Shown here piece by piece: positions 1-8,872 of a DNA stretch of 64,000 nucleotides. The stretch's first letter is position 1. Each line of letters opens with the position of its first letter. The position numbers were made by a program, and so were the translations under genes. Source of the stretch: Comamonadaceae bacterium UBA4962 (lineage in GTDB: Bacteria > Pseudomonadota > Gammaproteobacteria > Burkholderiales > Burkholderiaceae_C). Location of the stretch: positions 61,403-125,402 of the forward strand of contig DHAE01000025.1 in assembly GCA_002397315.1 (NCBI GenBank), in the 5' to 3' direction. A model generated the notes under the pieces. The model saw only the letters and a list, made by a program, of their open reading frames with translations, was not told the origin of the DNA and made no database searches.

Positions 1-1121
1 AGGATGTTGGTCTGGAAGGCGATGGAGTCGATCACGCCGATGATGTCCACGATCTTGCGCGACGCACTGTGGATGCCGCCCATGGTCGTCACCACGTTGC
101 CCACCACCTCGCCGCCGCGCACCGCCATGTCGGATGCGGAGCGCGCGAGCTGGTCGGCCTGCGCGGCGTTGTCCGCGTTCTGCCGCACCGTGGCGGTCAT
201 CTGCTCCATCGACGCGGCGGTCTGCTGCAGTGCGCTGGCCTGCTCTTCGGTGCGGCTGGACAGGTCCAGGTTGCCGGTGGCGATTTCGCTGGAGGCGAGG
301 GCGATGCCGTCCGCGCCGCGGCGCACCTGGCCGACGGTGTCGCGCAACTGCAGGGCCATGGCATCCAGCGCGCGCAGCAGCTGGCCCATTTCGTCGCGCG
401 CCGTACTGCCGGAGCGCGCCGTCAGGTCGCCGCCGGCCACGGACTCCGCCACCGACACGGCGCGGTGCAGCGGGCGCGTCACGCTGCGGGTGATCGCCAG
501 CGCCAGCGCCACGGCCACCGCGGTGGCCAGCACGCCCAGCAGGATCAGCGCGTTCCGGCCGCTTTCGTAGTTGCGCTGCACCGAGGCGGCGGCTTCGTTG
601 ATCTGTTTGCGCTGGAAGTCCAGCAGCGCCTGCAATATATCCAGATAGCCTTTGCCGGACGGCGTGAACTCGGTGTCGAGGATGCGCTGGGCGTCCTCCG
701 AGCGGCCCTCGGTCTTGGCTTTGTAGATCGCGTCGCGTGCGGTGATGAACTGCTTGCGCAGCACGCCGGCCCGGTCGAAGAGCGCCTGTTCTTCGGGGCC
801 GGAGATGAGCTGTGCCAGTTGCTGCTGCTGCTCCGTCGATTGGCGGGAGGCCGCCATGTTCTCCTGCGTGAAGCGGCCGGCCAGGGCGGTGTCGGTGCTG
901 CGCGCGACCAGGGCGTGGCGCGACACGTTGCTGTAGATGGTGCGGTACCAGTCCGAGATCAGCCGCTCCTTCGCCAGGGGCAGGTTCATCATCGTCGCGG
1001 TGTCATGCGCCACCGACTGCAGGCGCCAGGTGCCGACGGCCAGCATGCCGATGATGAAAAGCGTCAGCAGGCCGAAAGCCAGGCCCAGACGCTTTCCAAT
1101 GGAAAGATGATGAATGTTCAT
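1..1121 (-). CDS. methyl-accepting chemotaxis protein (3' part outside window)
   Basis: Inner-membrane chemoreceptor that would signal to CheA/CheW. The visible 373 codons begin MNIHHLSIGKRLGLAFGL with a first membrane helix at about residues 10-30. A helical periplasmic sensor follows, resembling the 4-helix-bundle (4HB_MCP/TarH) type, then a second helix at about 187-210, a HAMP linker and the start of the signalling domain. The gene runs off the left edge at the hairpin-tip region (IVDIIGVIDSIAFQTNIL), so adaptation and CheW-contact parts are mostly missing. The first 60 or so bases are identical to part of the other chemoreceptor gene near 17.1 kb, as expected for the highly conserved signalling tip. 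The start ATG at 1119-1121 gives the canonical short cytoplasmic N-terminus. The ligand cannot be read from the sequence. Confidence 0.93.
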   Translation of the reverse strand, partial: MNIHHLSIGKRLGLAFGLLTLFIIGMLAVGTWRLQSVAHDTATMMNLPLAKERLISDWYRTIYSNVSRHALVARSTDTALAGRFTQENMAASRQSTEQQQQLAQLISGPEEQALFDRAGVLRKQFITARDAIYKAKTEGRSEDAQRILDTEFTPSGKGYLDILQALLDFQRKQINEAAASVQRNYESGRNALILLGVLATAVAVALALAITRSVTRPLHRAVSVAESVAGGDLTARSGSTARDEMGQLLRALDAMALQLRDTVGQVRRGADGIALASSEIATGNLDLSSRTEEQASALQQTAASMEQMTATVRQNADNAAQADQLARSASDMAVRGGEVVGNVVTTMGGIHSASRKIVDIIGVIDSIAFQTNI

Positions 1122-1136
1122 GAGGCAGATCAATGG

Positions 1137-1157
1137 ATATAGGGAAAACCCCTATAT
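1137..1157. repeat. perfect inverted repeat upstream of the chemoreceptor gene
   Basis: ATATAGGG and CCCTATAT arms, 8 bp each, separated by 5 bases, lie 16-36 bp before the chemoreceptor start codon in an AT-rich stretch. This could be an operator or a 5'-UTR hairpin; no regulator is assigned. Confidence 0.5.
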
Positions 1158-1214
1158 GATAAATGATCGCCTTACATGTTGATACTACTGTCGCGTTCCG
1201 GTTTGCTCGCGCGT

Positions 1215-1247
1215 AAAAAAAGCACCCCGGAGCCAGGGGTGCTTTTT
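1215..1247 (-). terminator. rho-independent terminator of malate synthase gene
   Basis: The stem AAAAAGCACCCC / GGGGTGCTTTTT has a short GC-rich loop. On the minus strand it is followed by a run of seven T, about 50 bp after the glcB stop codon. It has U-rich flanks on both sides, so it could act in either direction, and it separates glcB from the chemoreceptor promoter region. Confidence 0.85.
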
Positions 1248-1296
1248 CGCTCCGCCGCCGTGCCCAAGGCGGAAGAAGAGGCAGGCTGCCGCGCCT

Positions 1297-3510
1297 TCAG
1301 CGTGCGGCGCCGGACTTCACCTTCAGCCGCCATGCGTGCAGCAGCGGCTCGGTGTAGCCGCTGGGCTGCTCCACCCCCTTGAAGACGAGGTCGCAGGCGG
1401 CCTGGTAGGCGGCCGATTCGCCGAAGCGGCCAGCCATCTTCCGGTAGGCCGGATCGCCTGCGTTCTGCTGGTCGACCACGGCAGCCATGCGCTCGAAGGT
1501 TGCGCGCACCTGCGCCTCGGTCACCACGCCGTGCAGCAGCCAGTTGGCGATGTGCTGGCTGCTGATGCGCAGCGTGGCCCGGTCTTCCATCAGGCCCACG
1601 TCGTGGATGTCGGGCACCTTGGAGCAGCCCACGCCCTGATCGATCCAGCGCACCACGTAGCCCAGGATGCCCTGCGCGTTGTTGTCCAGTTCCTGCTGCT
1701 TCTCGGCGTCGGACCACTTCGGATCGGCCTCCACCGGGATGGTGAGCAGGCCGTTCAGCAGGGTGTCGCGCTGTCCGTCGGCGTCCTGCTGCTCGAGTTC
1801 CTTCTGCACGTCCTGCACGCTGATCTGGTGGTAGTGCAGCGCATGCAGCGTCGCGGCCGTGGGGCTGGGCACCCAGGCGGTGTTGGCGCCGGCCCGCGGG
1901 TGGGCGATCTTCTGCTCCAGCATCGCCTTCATCAGGTCCGGCATGGCCCACATGCCCTTGCCGATCTGCGCGCGGCCGCGCAGGCCGCAGGACAGGCCCA
2001 CCAGCACGTTGTTCTTCTCGTAGGCCTGGATCCAGGCGCTGGTCTTCATGTCGCCCTTGCGGACCATCGGGCCGGCCTGCATGGCGGTGTGCATCTCGTC
2101 GCCCGTGCGGTCCAGGAAGCCGGTGTTGATGAAGGCCACGCGCGCGCGGGCGGCGGCGATGCAGGCCTTCAGGTTCACGCTGGTGCGGCGCTCTTCGTCC
2201 ATGATGCCGAGCTTCACGGTGTTCTCGGGCAGGCCCAGCAGGCCTTCCACGCGGCCGAACAGTTCGCTCGCGAAGGCCACTTCCGCCGGGCCGTGCATCT
2301 TGGGCTTGACGATGTAGACGCTGCCCTTGCGGGAGTTGCGCACGCCGCCCTGGCCCTTGCCCTGCAGATCGTGCAGCGCGATGGCGGTCGTCACCACCGC
2401 GTCCAGGATGCCCTCGGGGATCTCGCGCTGCGTGCCCTCGGCATCGGTCCAGAGCACGGCGGGGTTGGTCATCAGGTGGCCCACGTTGCGCAGGAACATG
2501 AGCGAGCGGCCGTGCAGGCGCACCTCGCCCTGGCCGCCGGGCGCCGTGTAGACACGGTCGGGGTTCAGGCCGCGGGTGAGCGTCTGGCCGCCCTTCTGGA
2601 AGGTCTCCGTGAGCGTGCCCTGCAGGATGCCGAGCCAGTTGGCGTAGCCCGCCACCTTGTCCTCGGCGTCCACGGCGGCCACGGAATCCTCCAGGTCGAG
2701 GATGGTGGAGAGCGCCGCTTCCATCACCAGGTCGCTCACGCCGGCCGGGTCGGTCTGGCCGATGGGCGTGCCGCGGTCGATGCGGATGTCCAGGTGCAGG
2801 CCGTTGTGGCGCAGCAGCACCGACGAGGGCGCGGCCGCGTCGCCCTGGTAGCCCACGAACTGGGCCGGGTCCTTCAGGCCGGTGGAGGAGCCGTCCTCCA
2901 GTTCCACGGACAGCCGGCCGCCCTCGATGCGGTAGGCCTTGGCGTCCTTGTGGGAGCCGGCGGCGAGCGGGGTGCTGGTGTCCAGCACGTTGCGCGCGAA
3001 CGCGATCACCTTGGCGCCGCGCACCGGGTTGTAGCCCTTGCCCTTCTCGGCGCCGCCGTCTTCGGCGATCGCATCGGTGCCGTAGAGCGCGTCGTACAGC
3101 GAGCCCCAGCGCGCGTTGGCCGCGTTGAGCGCGTAGCGGGCATTGAGGATGGGAACCACGAGCTGCGGGCCGGCCTGCAGGGCCAGCTCGTCGTCCACGT
3201 TGGCGGTGGTGGCCCGGGCATCCGCCGGTTGGGGCACGAGGTAGCCGATGCGCTCCAGGAAGGCTCGGTAGCCGGGCATGTCGGCCACGGGGCCCGGATG
3301 GGCGCGGTGCCAGGCATCCAGTTCGGTCTGCAGCCGGTCGCGCTCGGCCAGCAGTGCGATGTTGCGGGGGGCGAGGTCGCGCACGATGGCGTCGAAGCCC
3401 GACCAGAACGCTGCGGCATCGACGCCCGTGCCGGGCAGCACGCGCTCTTCGATGAATCGGTGCAGGGAGGAGGCCACTTGCAGGCCGTGGACGGTGGTGC
3501 GGTCGGTCAT
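1297..3510 (-). CDS. glcB: malate synthase G
   Basis: Cytosolic enzyme condensing glyoxylate with acetyl-CoA to malate (glyoxylate shunt and glycolate use). The 737 residues match the monomeric isoform G length (about 720-740) rather than the shorter isoform A. The family-typical segment SCGLRGRAQIGKGMW lies at about residues 505-520, and the late MEDRATLRISSQHIANWL block at about 636-655 contains the region of the catalytic aspartate. The ATG at 3508-3510 gives an N-terminus (MTDRTTVHGLQVA) like known homologues. It is divergent from a LysR-type regulator, which may control it, and ends in a strong terminator. Confidence 0.97.
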   Translation of the reverse strand: MTDRTTVHGLQVASSLHRFIEERVLPGTGVDAAAFWSGFDAIVRDLAPRNIALLAERDRLQTELDAWHRAHPGPVADMPGYRAFLERIGYLVPQPADARATTANVDDELALQAGPQLVVPILNARYALNAANARWGSLYDALYGTDAIAEDGGAEKGKGYNPVRGAKVIAFARNVLDTSTPLAAGSHKDAKAYRIEGGRLSVELEDGSSTGLKDPAQFVGYQGDAAAPSSVLLRHNGLHLDIRIDRGTPIGQTDPAGVSDLVMEAALSTILDLEDSVAAVDAEDKVAGYANWLGILQGTLTETFQKGGQTLTRGLNPDRVYTAPGGQGEVRLHGRSLMFLRNVGHLMTNPAVLWTDAEGTQREIPEGILDAVVTTAIALHDLQGKGQGGVRNSRKGSVYIVKPKMHGPAEVAFASELFGRVEGLLGLPENTVKLGIMDEERRTSVNLKACIAAARARVAFINTGFLDRTGDEMHTAMQAGPMVRKGDMKTSAWIQAYEKNNVLVGLSCGLRGRAQIGKGMWAMPDLMKAMLEQKIAHPRAGANTAWVPSPTAATLHALHYHQISVQDVQKELEQQDADGQRDTLLNGLLTIPVEADPKWSDAEKQQELDNNAQGILGYVVRWIDQGVGCSKVPDIHDVGLMEDRATLRISSQHIANWLLHGVVTEAQVRATFERMAAVVDQQNAGDPAYRKMAGRFGESAAYQAACDLVFKGVEQPSGYTEPLLHAWRLKVKSGAAR

Positions 3511-3830
3511 GGTGGTGGAGTTGCGTGGAACAGAAAGAAAAGTGAACGGCCGATGCAGGGGCAGGGCCGCGATGGATCCACTGTATTTGAATTGTTTAGC
3601 CGCATAAACTGTGCACGAAGCTCAGAACCAGTGACTTTTTTGCACGAATGCGCCGAAGGGGCCCCAGCACCGCGGGAGTGCAACAGCGGTGTCCATCGGT
3701 TCGCTGCGGATTCGATAGCGCGAGGATCAGGCTGGATCGTTGCCGGCCATGGTTCGAGGAGCGGTGGATCAGGCCTTTCAAGGCCCCTGCCGACCATGGC
3801 CGCGTTACATCCTGACCATAATGGCCGCCC
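3511..3830. promoter_or_regulatory. divergent control region between glcB and the LysR gene
   Basis: 320 bp without a gene. It holds a GTTTA-N6-TAAAC dyad at 3594-3609, compatible with the loose T-N11-A rule for LysR-type operators, and two direct copies of TGCACGAA at 3612-3619 and 3641-3648. No strong sigma-70 promoter was recognised by eye. Confidence 0.4.
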
Positions 3831-4832
3831 ATGGACAAACTCAAGGCGTTCGAGTCGTTCGTGTCGGTGGCGACGCGCGGCAGTCTCACGGCCGCGGCAC
3901 GCGCCGAAGGCGTGGCGCCCGCGATCATGGGGCGCCGGCTCGACGCGCTGGAAGAGCACCTCGGCGTGAAGCTCATGGTGCGCACGACGCGGCGCATCAG
4001 CCTGACGCACGAAGGCAGTGCCTTCCTGGAGGACTGCCAGCGCCTGCTGGCCGACGTGGCCGAGGCCGAAGCCAGCGTGTCGGTGGGCGGCGCCCGGGCG
4101 ACCGGGCACCTGCGCATCACCGCGCCCGCCGGTTTCGGGCGCCGGCACGTGGCGCCGCTGGTGCCGCTGTTCCGGGATCTGCACCCCGAGGTCCGCATCT
4201 CGCTGAACCTCAGCGACCGCGTGGTGGACCTGGCCGGCGAGGGATTCGACTGCGCGGTGCGCGTGGGCGACCTGCCCGATTCGTCGCTGGTGAGCGTGCG
4301 CATCGCCGACAACCGCCGGCTCTGCGTGGCCACGCCCGCCTATCTGGAGCGCCACGGCACGCCGCGCCATCCGTCCGAACTGGCGCGCCATGCCTGCCTG
4401 ATGCTGTCGAGCGATGCGTCGCAGACGCGCGGCTGGGCCTTCCGCATGCCGGCGCCGGACGCGGGCGGCGCGCCGGGCGAGGTGGTGCACGTGAAGCCGG
4501 CCGGCCCGCTCGACTGCTCCGACGGGCAGGTGCTGCACGACTGGTGCCTGGGCGGCTGGGGCATCGCCTGGCGCAGCACCTGGGAAGTGGAGGCGGAAAT
4601 CGCCGCCGGCCGGCTCGTGGCCGTGCTGGAGGAGTTCGCCGCGCCCCCCAACGGCATCTACGTGGTCTTTCCCCACGCGCGCCACCTGCCGCTGCGCGTG
4701 CGCCTCTGGATCGACTATCTAAAGCACCACTACGCGCAGCCGGCCTTCTGGCGGCGCGCATCCCACGCGCTCCCGTCGCCTGACGCACCCCCATCGTTCC
4801 CTCCGCCTGCTCCGCAGGCCACTTCACCATGA
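3831..4832 (+). CDS. LysR-family transcriptional regulator
   Basis: 333-residue DNA-binding regulator of the LysR type. An N-terminal winged helix-turn-helix (about 1-60, with LTAAARAEGVAPAIMGRRL as the recognition region) is followed by the co-inducer-binding fold at about 90-295 (GHLRITAPAGFGRRHVAPL begins the first subdomain). The sequence style resembles the CrgA/DmlR subgroup, but the ligand is not evident. It is transcribed away from glcB, the usual arrangement for a LysR regulator and its target, so glyoxylate or glycolate metabolism is a reasonable guess only. The stop codon overlaps the next start by 4 bp, suggesting translational coupling with the DUF3016 gene. Confidence 0.9.
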   Translation: MDKLKAFESFVSVATRGSLTAAARAEGVAPAIMGRRLDALEEHLGVKLMVRTTRRISLTHEGSAFLEDCQRLLADVAEAEASVSVGGARATGHLRITAPAGFGRRHVAPLVPLFRDLHPEVRISLNLSDRVVDLAGEGFDCAVRVGDLPDSSLVSVRIADNRRLCVATPAYLERHGTPRHPSELARHACLMLSSDASQTRGWAFRMPAPDAGGAPGEVVHVKPAGPLDCSDGQVLHDWCLGGWGIAWRSTWEVEAEIAAGRLVAVLEEFAAPPNGIYVVFPHARHLPLRVRLWIDYLKHHYAQPAFWRRASHALPSPDAPPSFPPPAPQATSP

Positions 4833-5494
4833 CGCATCTCACCTCCGCTGCGCCCGCCGATCCTCGCGTGCCCTTGCTGCCCTCGCCGCGCGGCCCCGCC
4901 GCCGGAGCCACGGCCACTGCCGCTTTGGTGCTGGCCGCCGTGCTGTCCGGCTGCGCCGGAACGCCCGGTGCCCGCGCACCCTCGCAGGACGCCTCCGCGA
5001 CCCCGGTGGCGCAGGGCGGCGCACCGGTGCCGCCGCAGGGGCGAAAGGGCCCGCCGCCGCCCGGCATCGTCAGCGTGACCACCGCCGATCCGGCTGGTTT
5101 CAGCGATGCCCGCAATGGCCCGCGCGAATCCGACCGGGCCCGCCGCGCCTGGGTGGATGCGCTCTGCATGCACCTCTCCGAACGCGCCGCCGCCGCGCTG
5201 CCGGAAGGGCAGACGCTCGAAGTGCGCCTCGTCGACGTGCAGCGCGCGGGCGGCTTCGAGCCGGGGCGCGGCCCGCAGGCCGGGCAGGTGCGCGTGGTGC
5301 GCGACATCTACCCGCCCCGGATCGTGCTGGAGTTCAAGCGCCTGGCCGCCGACGGCACGGTGCTGCAGTCGGGCCGGCGCGAACTGAGCGACCCGGCGTT
5401 CATGGAGCGCGGAGCACGGAGCGGGGCCGATCCGCTGCGCTACGAGAAGGGCCTGATCGACGACTGGGTGCGCAGGGAATTCGGCGAGAAATGA
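4829..5494 (+). CDS. DUF3016-family predicted lipoprotein
   Basis: 221 residues. An N-terminal hydrophobic stretch ends in the lipobox LSGC with Cys42, so it is probably lipidated and periplasmic or outer-membrane attached. The unusually long region before the hydrophobic core suggests the true start may be internal. After an Ala/Pro-rich spacer, the C-terminal part (about 80-221) has the DUF3016 pattern: a DPAGFSDAR start, LPEGQTLEVRLVDVQRAG in the middle, a YPPRIVLEFK strand, and a terminal DDWVRREF. The function of this family is unknown. The start overlaps the LysR stop codon (ATGA). Confidence 0.75.
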   Translation: MTHLTSAAPADPRVPLLPSPRGPAAGATATAALVLAAVLSGCAGTPGARAPSQDASATPVAQGGAPVPPQGRKGPPPPGIVSVTTADPAGFSDARNGPRESDRARRAWVDALCMHLSERAAAALPEGQTLEVRLVDVQRAGGFEPGRGPQAGQVRVVRDIYPPRIVLEFKRLAADGTVLQSGRRELSDPAFMERGARSGADPLRYEKGLIDDWVRREFGEK

Positions 5495-5674
5495 TCCTGG
5501 GCGCGGCTGCACGCCAGCATGTGTAGGCGCCCGCCCACAGGCATGCAGGCGGCGTGCCGACGGTGCACCTGGGGTGCGTCCCCCTAGGCTCCTGGTCTTT
5601 CGGCCGGTTCTTTTCCATCCTGCGGCATCCCCGCGCCGATGGCCGGCTGGGGCATGGGCAGAAAGGACAACAAC

Positions 5675-8263
5675 ATGGCAGGCCTCGCACGCATCACCGG
5701 CATTCTCGTCGGCATCGTGGGCGTTGCCGTCACAGGGGCGGGCGGATGGCTCGTTTCCCTGGGCGGCAGCCCTTATTACGTCATCGCCGGGCTGGCGCTC
5801 CTGGCCACCGGCGTGCTGCTCGCGCGCCGCTCCGCGGCGGCGCTGTGGGTGTATGCGGCACTGCTGCTGGGCTCCGCGGCCTGGGCGGTCTGGGAGGTCG
5901 GCGTGGACTGGTGGCCGCTCGCGGCACGCCTGGACGTGCTCTTCCTGCTCGGCCTCTGGCTGGTGACGCCGTGGATGCGGCGCTCCCTGCTGCGCGGCCC
6001 CGTCCCCGCTTCGGCCTCGGTTTCGGCACCGCGCACCGCAGCGGATGCGCCCGCCGCCCGGGTGTCCGCGGTGCGCATGCCGCGGCTGGCCCTCGGCGTG
6101 GTGCTGGCCCTGTCGGCCGTGCTGGCGGTGGCGTCGTGGTTCACTGCGCCGCACGAGCTAGCCGGCAAGCTGGCGGGCGAGCCCGCGGCCGGCCCCGCTC
6201 AGGCGGCCCCCAGCCTGCCCGACGGCGAGTGGCATGCCTACGGCCGCACGGGCTATGGCCAGCGGTTCTCCCCGCTCGCGCAGATCACGCCTGACAACGC
6301 CTCCCAACTGAAGATGGCCTGGGAGTTCCGCACGGGCGACGTGCGCGGCAAGCCGGGCGATCCGGAAGAGACCACCTACGAAGTCACGCCGCTGAAGATC
6401 GGCAACCGCCTGTTCCTGTGCACGCCGCACCAGTCGGTGATCGCGCTCGATGCCACCACGGGCAAGCAGCTCTGGCGCTACGACCCGCAGATCGAGAACA
6501 AGCTCGCGCTGCAGCATCTGACCTGCCGGGGCCTCTCGTACCAGCCGCCGCGCGACCCGGTCGCCGATGCCTCGCCCGCCGCGCTCCGCTCCGTGGCCGA
6601 GGCGGCCACGGGCGCCGACCGCGCCGAGCCGGCGGCGCATTCGTCGCCGACGACCACCCGCCCCGACGCGCCCGCTGCCACGGCCGCGGACCAGCGCCAG
6701 CCGCCCATCGCATCCAAGCAGGGCCCGACGGATGCGGCCTGCCGTGCCAAGCTCTTCATGCCCACGGCCGACGGCCGGGTGATCGCGCTCAACCCCGAGA
6801 GCGGCGCCGTGTGCACCAACTTCGGCGGCGGCACCGGCCAGATCGACCTCTGGCAGCGCATGCCCAACCTGCGCCCCGGCGCCTACTACTCCACCTCGCC
6901 CGTGGTGGTCACGCAGCGCTTCGTGATCGTCGGCGGCACGGTGCTGGACAACGCCTCCGTCAAGGAGCAATCGGGCGTGATCCGCGCGTTCGACATCGAC
7001 ACCGGCGCGCTCGTCTGGAACTGGGATTCCGGCAACCCCGACGACACCGCACCGCTGCCGCCCGGCCGCACGTACACGCCCAACTCGCCCAACAGCTGGT
7101 CGATCTCCAGCGTGGACGAGGCGCTCGGCATGGTCTACGTGCCCATGGGCAACCAGCCGCCCGACCAGTGGGGCGGCAACCGCAGCCCGGCCGTGGAGAA
7201 GTATTCGTCCTCTGTCGTCGCGCTGGACCTGGACAGCGGCAAGGTGCGTTGGAACTTCCAGACCGTGCACCATGACCTGTGGGACTACGACGTGCCCTCG
7301 CAGCCGACGCTGATCGACCTGCAGGTGGGCGGGCAGACCGTGCCGGCGCTGGTGCAGCCCACCAAGCAGGGCGAGCTGTTCGTGCTCGACCGGCGCACCG
7401 GCACGCCGATCCTGCCCGTGACCGAGCATCCCGCGCCGCAGGGCGCCGCCCAGGGCGACCGCACGGCGCCCACGCAGCCGAAGTCGGCCCTGTCGTTCGA
7501 CCCGCCGCCGCTCACCGAGCGCGACATGTGGGGCGGCACGATGTTCGACCAACTGGCCTGCCGCATCGCCTTCCACCGGCTGCGCTACGAGGGCCGGTTC
7601 ACGCCGCCGTCGGAGCAGGGCAGCATCGTCTATCCGGGCAACTTCGGCGTCTTCAACTGGGGCGGTATCGCCGTCGATCCGCAACGGCAGGTGGCCTTCA
7701 CCACGCCGACCTACCTCGCCTTCGTTTCCAAGCTGGTGCCGCGCAAGGACGACACCAGCCTGCTGGTGCAGGAAGGCGGCCCGCCCAAGGGCAGCCTGCC
7801 GGCGCTGAACGAGAACTTCGGCGCGCCGTTCGCCGCGTCGATGAAGCCCTTCGTGTCGCCCGTGGGCCTGCCCTGCCAGGCGCCGCCCTGGGGCTACGTG
7901 GCGGGCGTGGACCTGCGCACCGGCGAGGTGGCCTGGAAGCACCGCAACGGCACGGTGCGCGATCTCTCGCCGCTGCCGCTGCCCTTCCGCATGGGCGTGC
8001 CCGGCATCGGAGGCCCGGTGCTCACCGGCGGCGGCGTCGCCTTCTACTCGGGCGCACTGGACAACTACGTGCGGGCCTACGACCTCGCCGACGGCCGCAT
8101 CCTCTGGCAGGACCGCCTGCCCGCGGGCGGACAGGCCACGCCCATGAGCTACACCGGGGAAGACGGCCGGCAGTACGTGGTCGTCGTGGCCGGCGGCCAC
8201 GGCTCCACGGGCACCAAGCCCGGCGACAGCGTGCGCGCCTACGCACTGCCGCCCCAGAAGTAG
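5675..8263 (+). CDS. membrane-bound PQQ-dependent dehydrogenase, glucose/quinate/shikimate type
   Basis: Quinoprotein that would oxidise a sugar or cyclic polyol in the periplasm and pass electrons to ubiquinone. About five membrane helices occupy residues 1-160, then an eight-bladed PQQ propeller runs to the end. HHDLWDYDVPSQPTL (about 532-546) carries the Asp equivalent to the catalytic base of E. coli Gcd, and PTKQGELFVLDR (about 561) carries the conserved Lys. The start ATG at 5675 was preferred over 5639 because AAAGGA precedes it at proper spacing, giving 862 residues. An Ala/Pro/Thr-rich insert at about 293-347 makes it longer than Gcd (about 800). Glucose is the likeliest substrate, but quinate or shikimate cannot be excluded. 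Confidence 0.88.
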   Translation: MAGLARITGILVGIVGVAVTGAGGWLVSLGGSPYYVIAGLALLATGVLLARRSAAALWVYAALLLGSAAWAVWEVGVDWWPLAARLDVLFLLGLWLVTPWMRRSLLRGPVPASASVSAPRTAADAPAARVSAVRMPRLALGVVLALSAVLAVASWFTAPHELAGKLAGEPAAGPAQAAPSLPDGEWHAYGRTGYGQRFSPLAQITPDNASQLKMAWEFRTGDVRGKPGDPEETTYEVTPLKIGNRLFLCTPHQSVIALDATTGKQLWRYDPQIENKLALQHLTCRGLSYQPPRDPVADASPAALRSVAEAATGADRAEPAAHSSPTTTRPDAPAATAADQRQPPIASKQGPTDAACRAKLFMPTADGRVIALNPESGAVCTNFGGGTGQIDLWQRMPNLRPGAYYSTSPVVVTQRFVIVGGTVLDNASVKEQSGVIRAFDIDTGALVWNWDSGNPDDTAPLPPGRTYTPNSPNSWSISSVDEALGMVYVPMGNQPPDQWGGNRSPAVEKYSSSVVALDLDSGKVRWNFQTVHHDLWDYDVPSQPTLIDLQVGGQTVPALVQPTKQGELFVLDRRTGTPILPVTEHPAPQGAAQGDRTAPTQPKSALSFDPPPLTERDMWGGTMFDQLACRIAFHRLRYEGRFTPPSEQGSIVYPGNFGVFNWGGIAVDPQRQVAFTTPTYLAFVSKLVPRKDDTSLLVQEGGPPKGSLPALNENFGAPFAASMKPFVSPVGLPCQAPPWGYVAGVDLRTGEVAWKHRNGTVRDLSPLPLPFRMGVPGIGGPVLTGGGVAFYSGALDNYVRAYDLADGRILWQDRLPAGGQATPMSYTGEDGRQYVVVVAGGHGSTGTKPGDSVRAYALPPQK

Positions 8264-8338
8264 CGCCGCGGCAGGGCTTTCGGCGGCGGGGCGCGCTACC
8301 ATGCGCCATCCCTTCCGATCGACACGAGGAGACGCCGC

Positions 8339-8794
8339 GTGACCACCGAAGCCCTGCTGGCCTATGCCCACTTCCTGGCCATTCTGACGATGGCCGTTTT
8401 TCTGGCGAGCGAGGCCGCGCTCTGCCGCAAGGAGTGGCTGAACGCCGCCGTGGTGGAACGCCTGGCGCGCGTGGACCTGATCTATGGCCTGTCGGCCCTG
8501 GCCGTCCTGGCCACCGGCCTGGCCCGCGTCACCTGGGGCATGAAGGGCAGCGCGTGGTACTGGGCGCAGCCGCTGCTGCACGCCAAGATCACCCTGTTCG
8601 TGGTGATCGGCCTGATGTCCATCGCCCCCACGGTACGCTTCCTGCGCTGGCGCAAGACCCTGCGCGCCACCGGCGCCCTGCCCGACGAGGCCGCCATCCG
8701 CAGCACGCGCCGCCTCGTGATGATCGAGGCCCACCTGCTGGCGCTGATCCCGCTGCTGGCCGTGTTCCTGGCCCGGGGCGTCGGCACCCGGTAA
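8339..8794 (+). CDS. DUF2214-family membrane protein
   Basis: 151-residue integral membrane protein with about four hydrophobic helices (LAYAHFLAILTMAVFLASEA near the N-terminus, then YGLSALAVLATGLA, ITLFVVIGLMSIAPT and a C-terminal LLALIPLLAVFLA). It matches the DUF2214 pattern, including an early His in a helix and the W-rich loop before helix 3; the function is unknown. The start is GTG preceded by ACGAGGAGA. It lies 75 bp after the PQQ dehydrogenase and may be co-transcribed with it, though no functional link is established. Confidence 0.8.
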   Translation: MTTEALLAYAHFLAILTMAVFLASEAALCRKEWLNAAVVERLARVDLIYGLSALAVLATGLARVTWGMKGSAWYWAQPLLHAKITLFVVIGLMSIAPTVRFLRWRKTLRATGALPDEAAIRSTRRLVMIEAHLLALIPLLAVFLARGVGTR

Positions 8795-8834
8795 AAAAAG
8801 AAGCGCCCGCAGGCCATGCCGGCATCCGGGCGCG
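8792..8834 (-). terminator. terminator of the PsiF-like gene (possibly bidirectional)
   Basis: A GCGCCCG / CGGGCGC outer stem encloses a smaller GGC/GCC hairpin. On the minus strand it is followed by TTCTTTTTTTACC. It sits about 40 bp after the stop of the minus-strand PsiF-like gene and directly after the plus-strand DUF2214 gene. Confidence 0.7.
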
Positions 8835-8872
8835 ATCTCGGCATGGGGCGGCGCAGCCGCCTCAGGGGGATG

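Noticed and set aside
1..63. Recent duplication between the two chemoreceptors
   Set aside because: The identical stretch encodes the universally conserved signalling tip; flanking sequence diverges, so conservation explains it.
3705..3770. Closely spaced TTCG motifs upstream of the LysR gene as a PIP box
   Set aside because: Spacing does not fit N15 between TTCGB half-sites.
1336..3969. Very long open frame antisense to malate synthase, and similar long frames elsewhere
   Set aside because: High GC content leaves few stop codons. Composition is His/Arg/Gly/Val-rich without domains, and the opposite strand encodes a clear enzyme.
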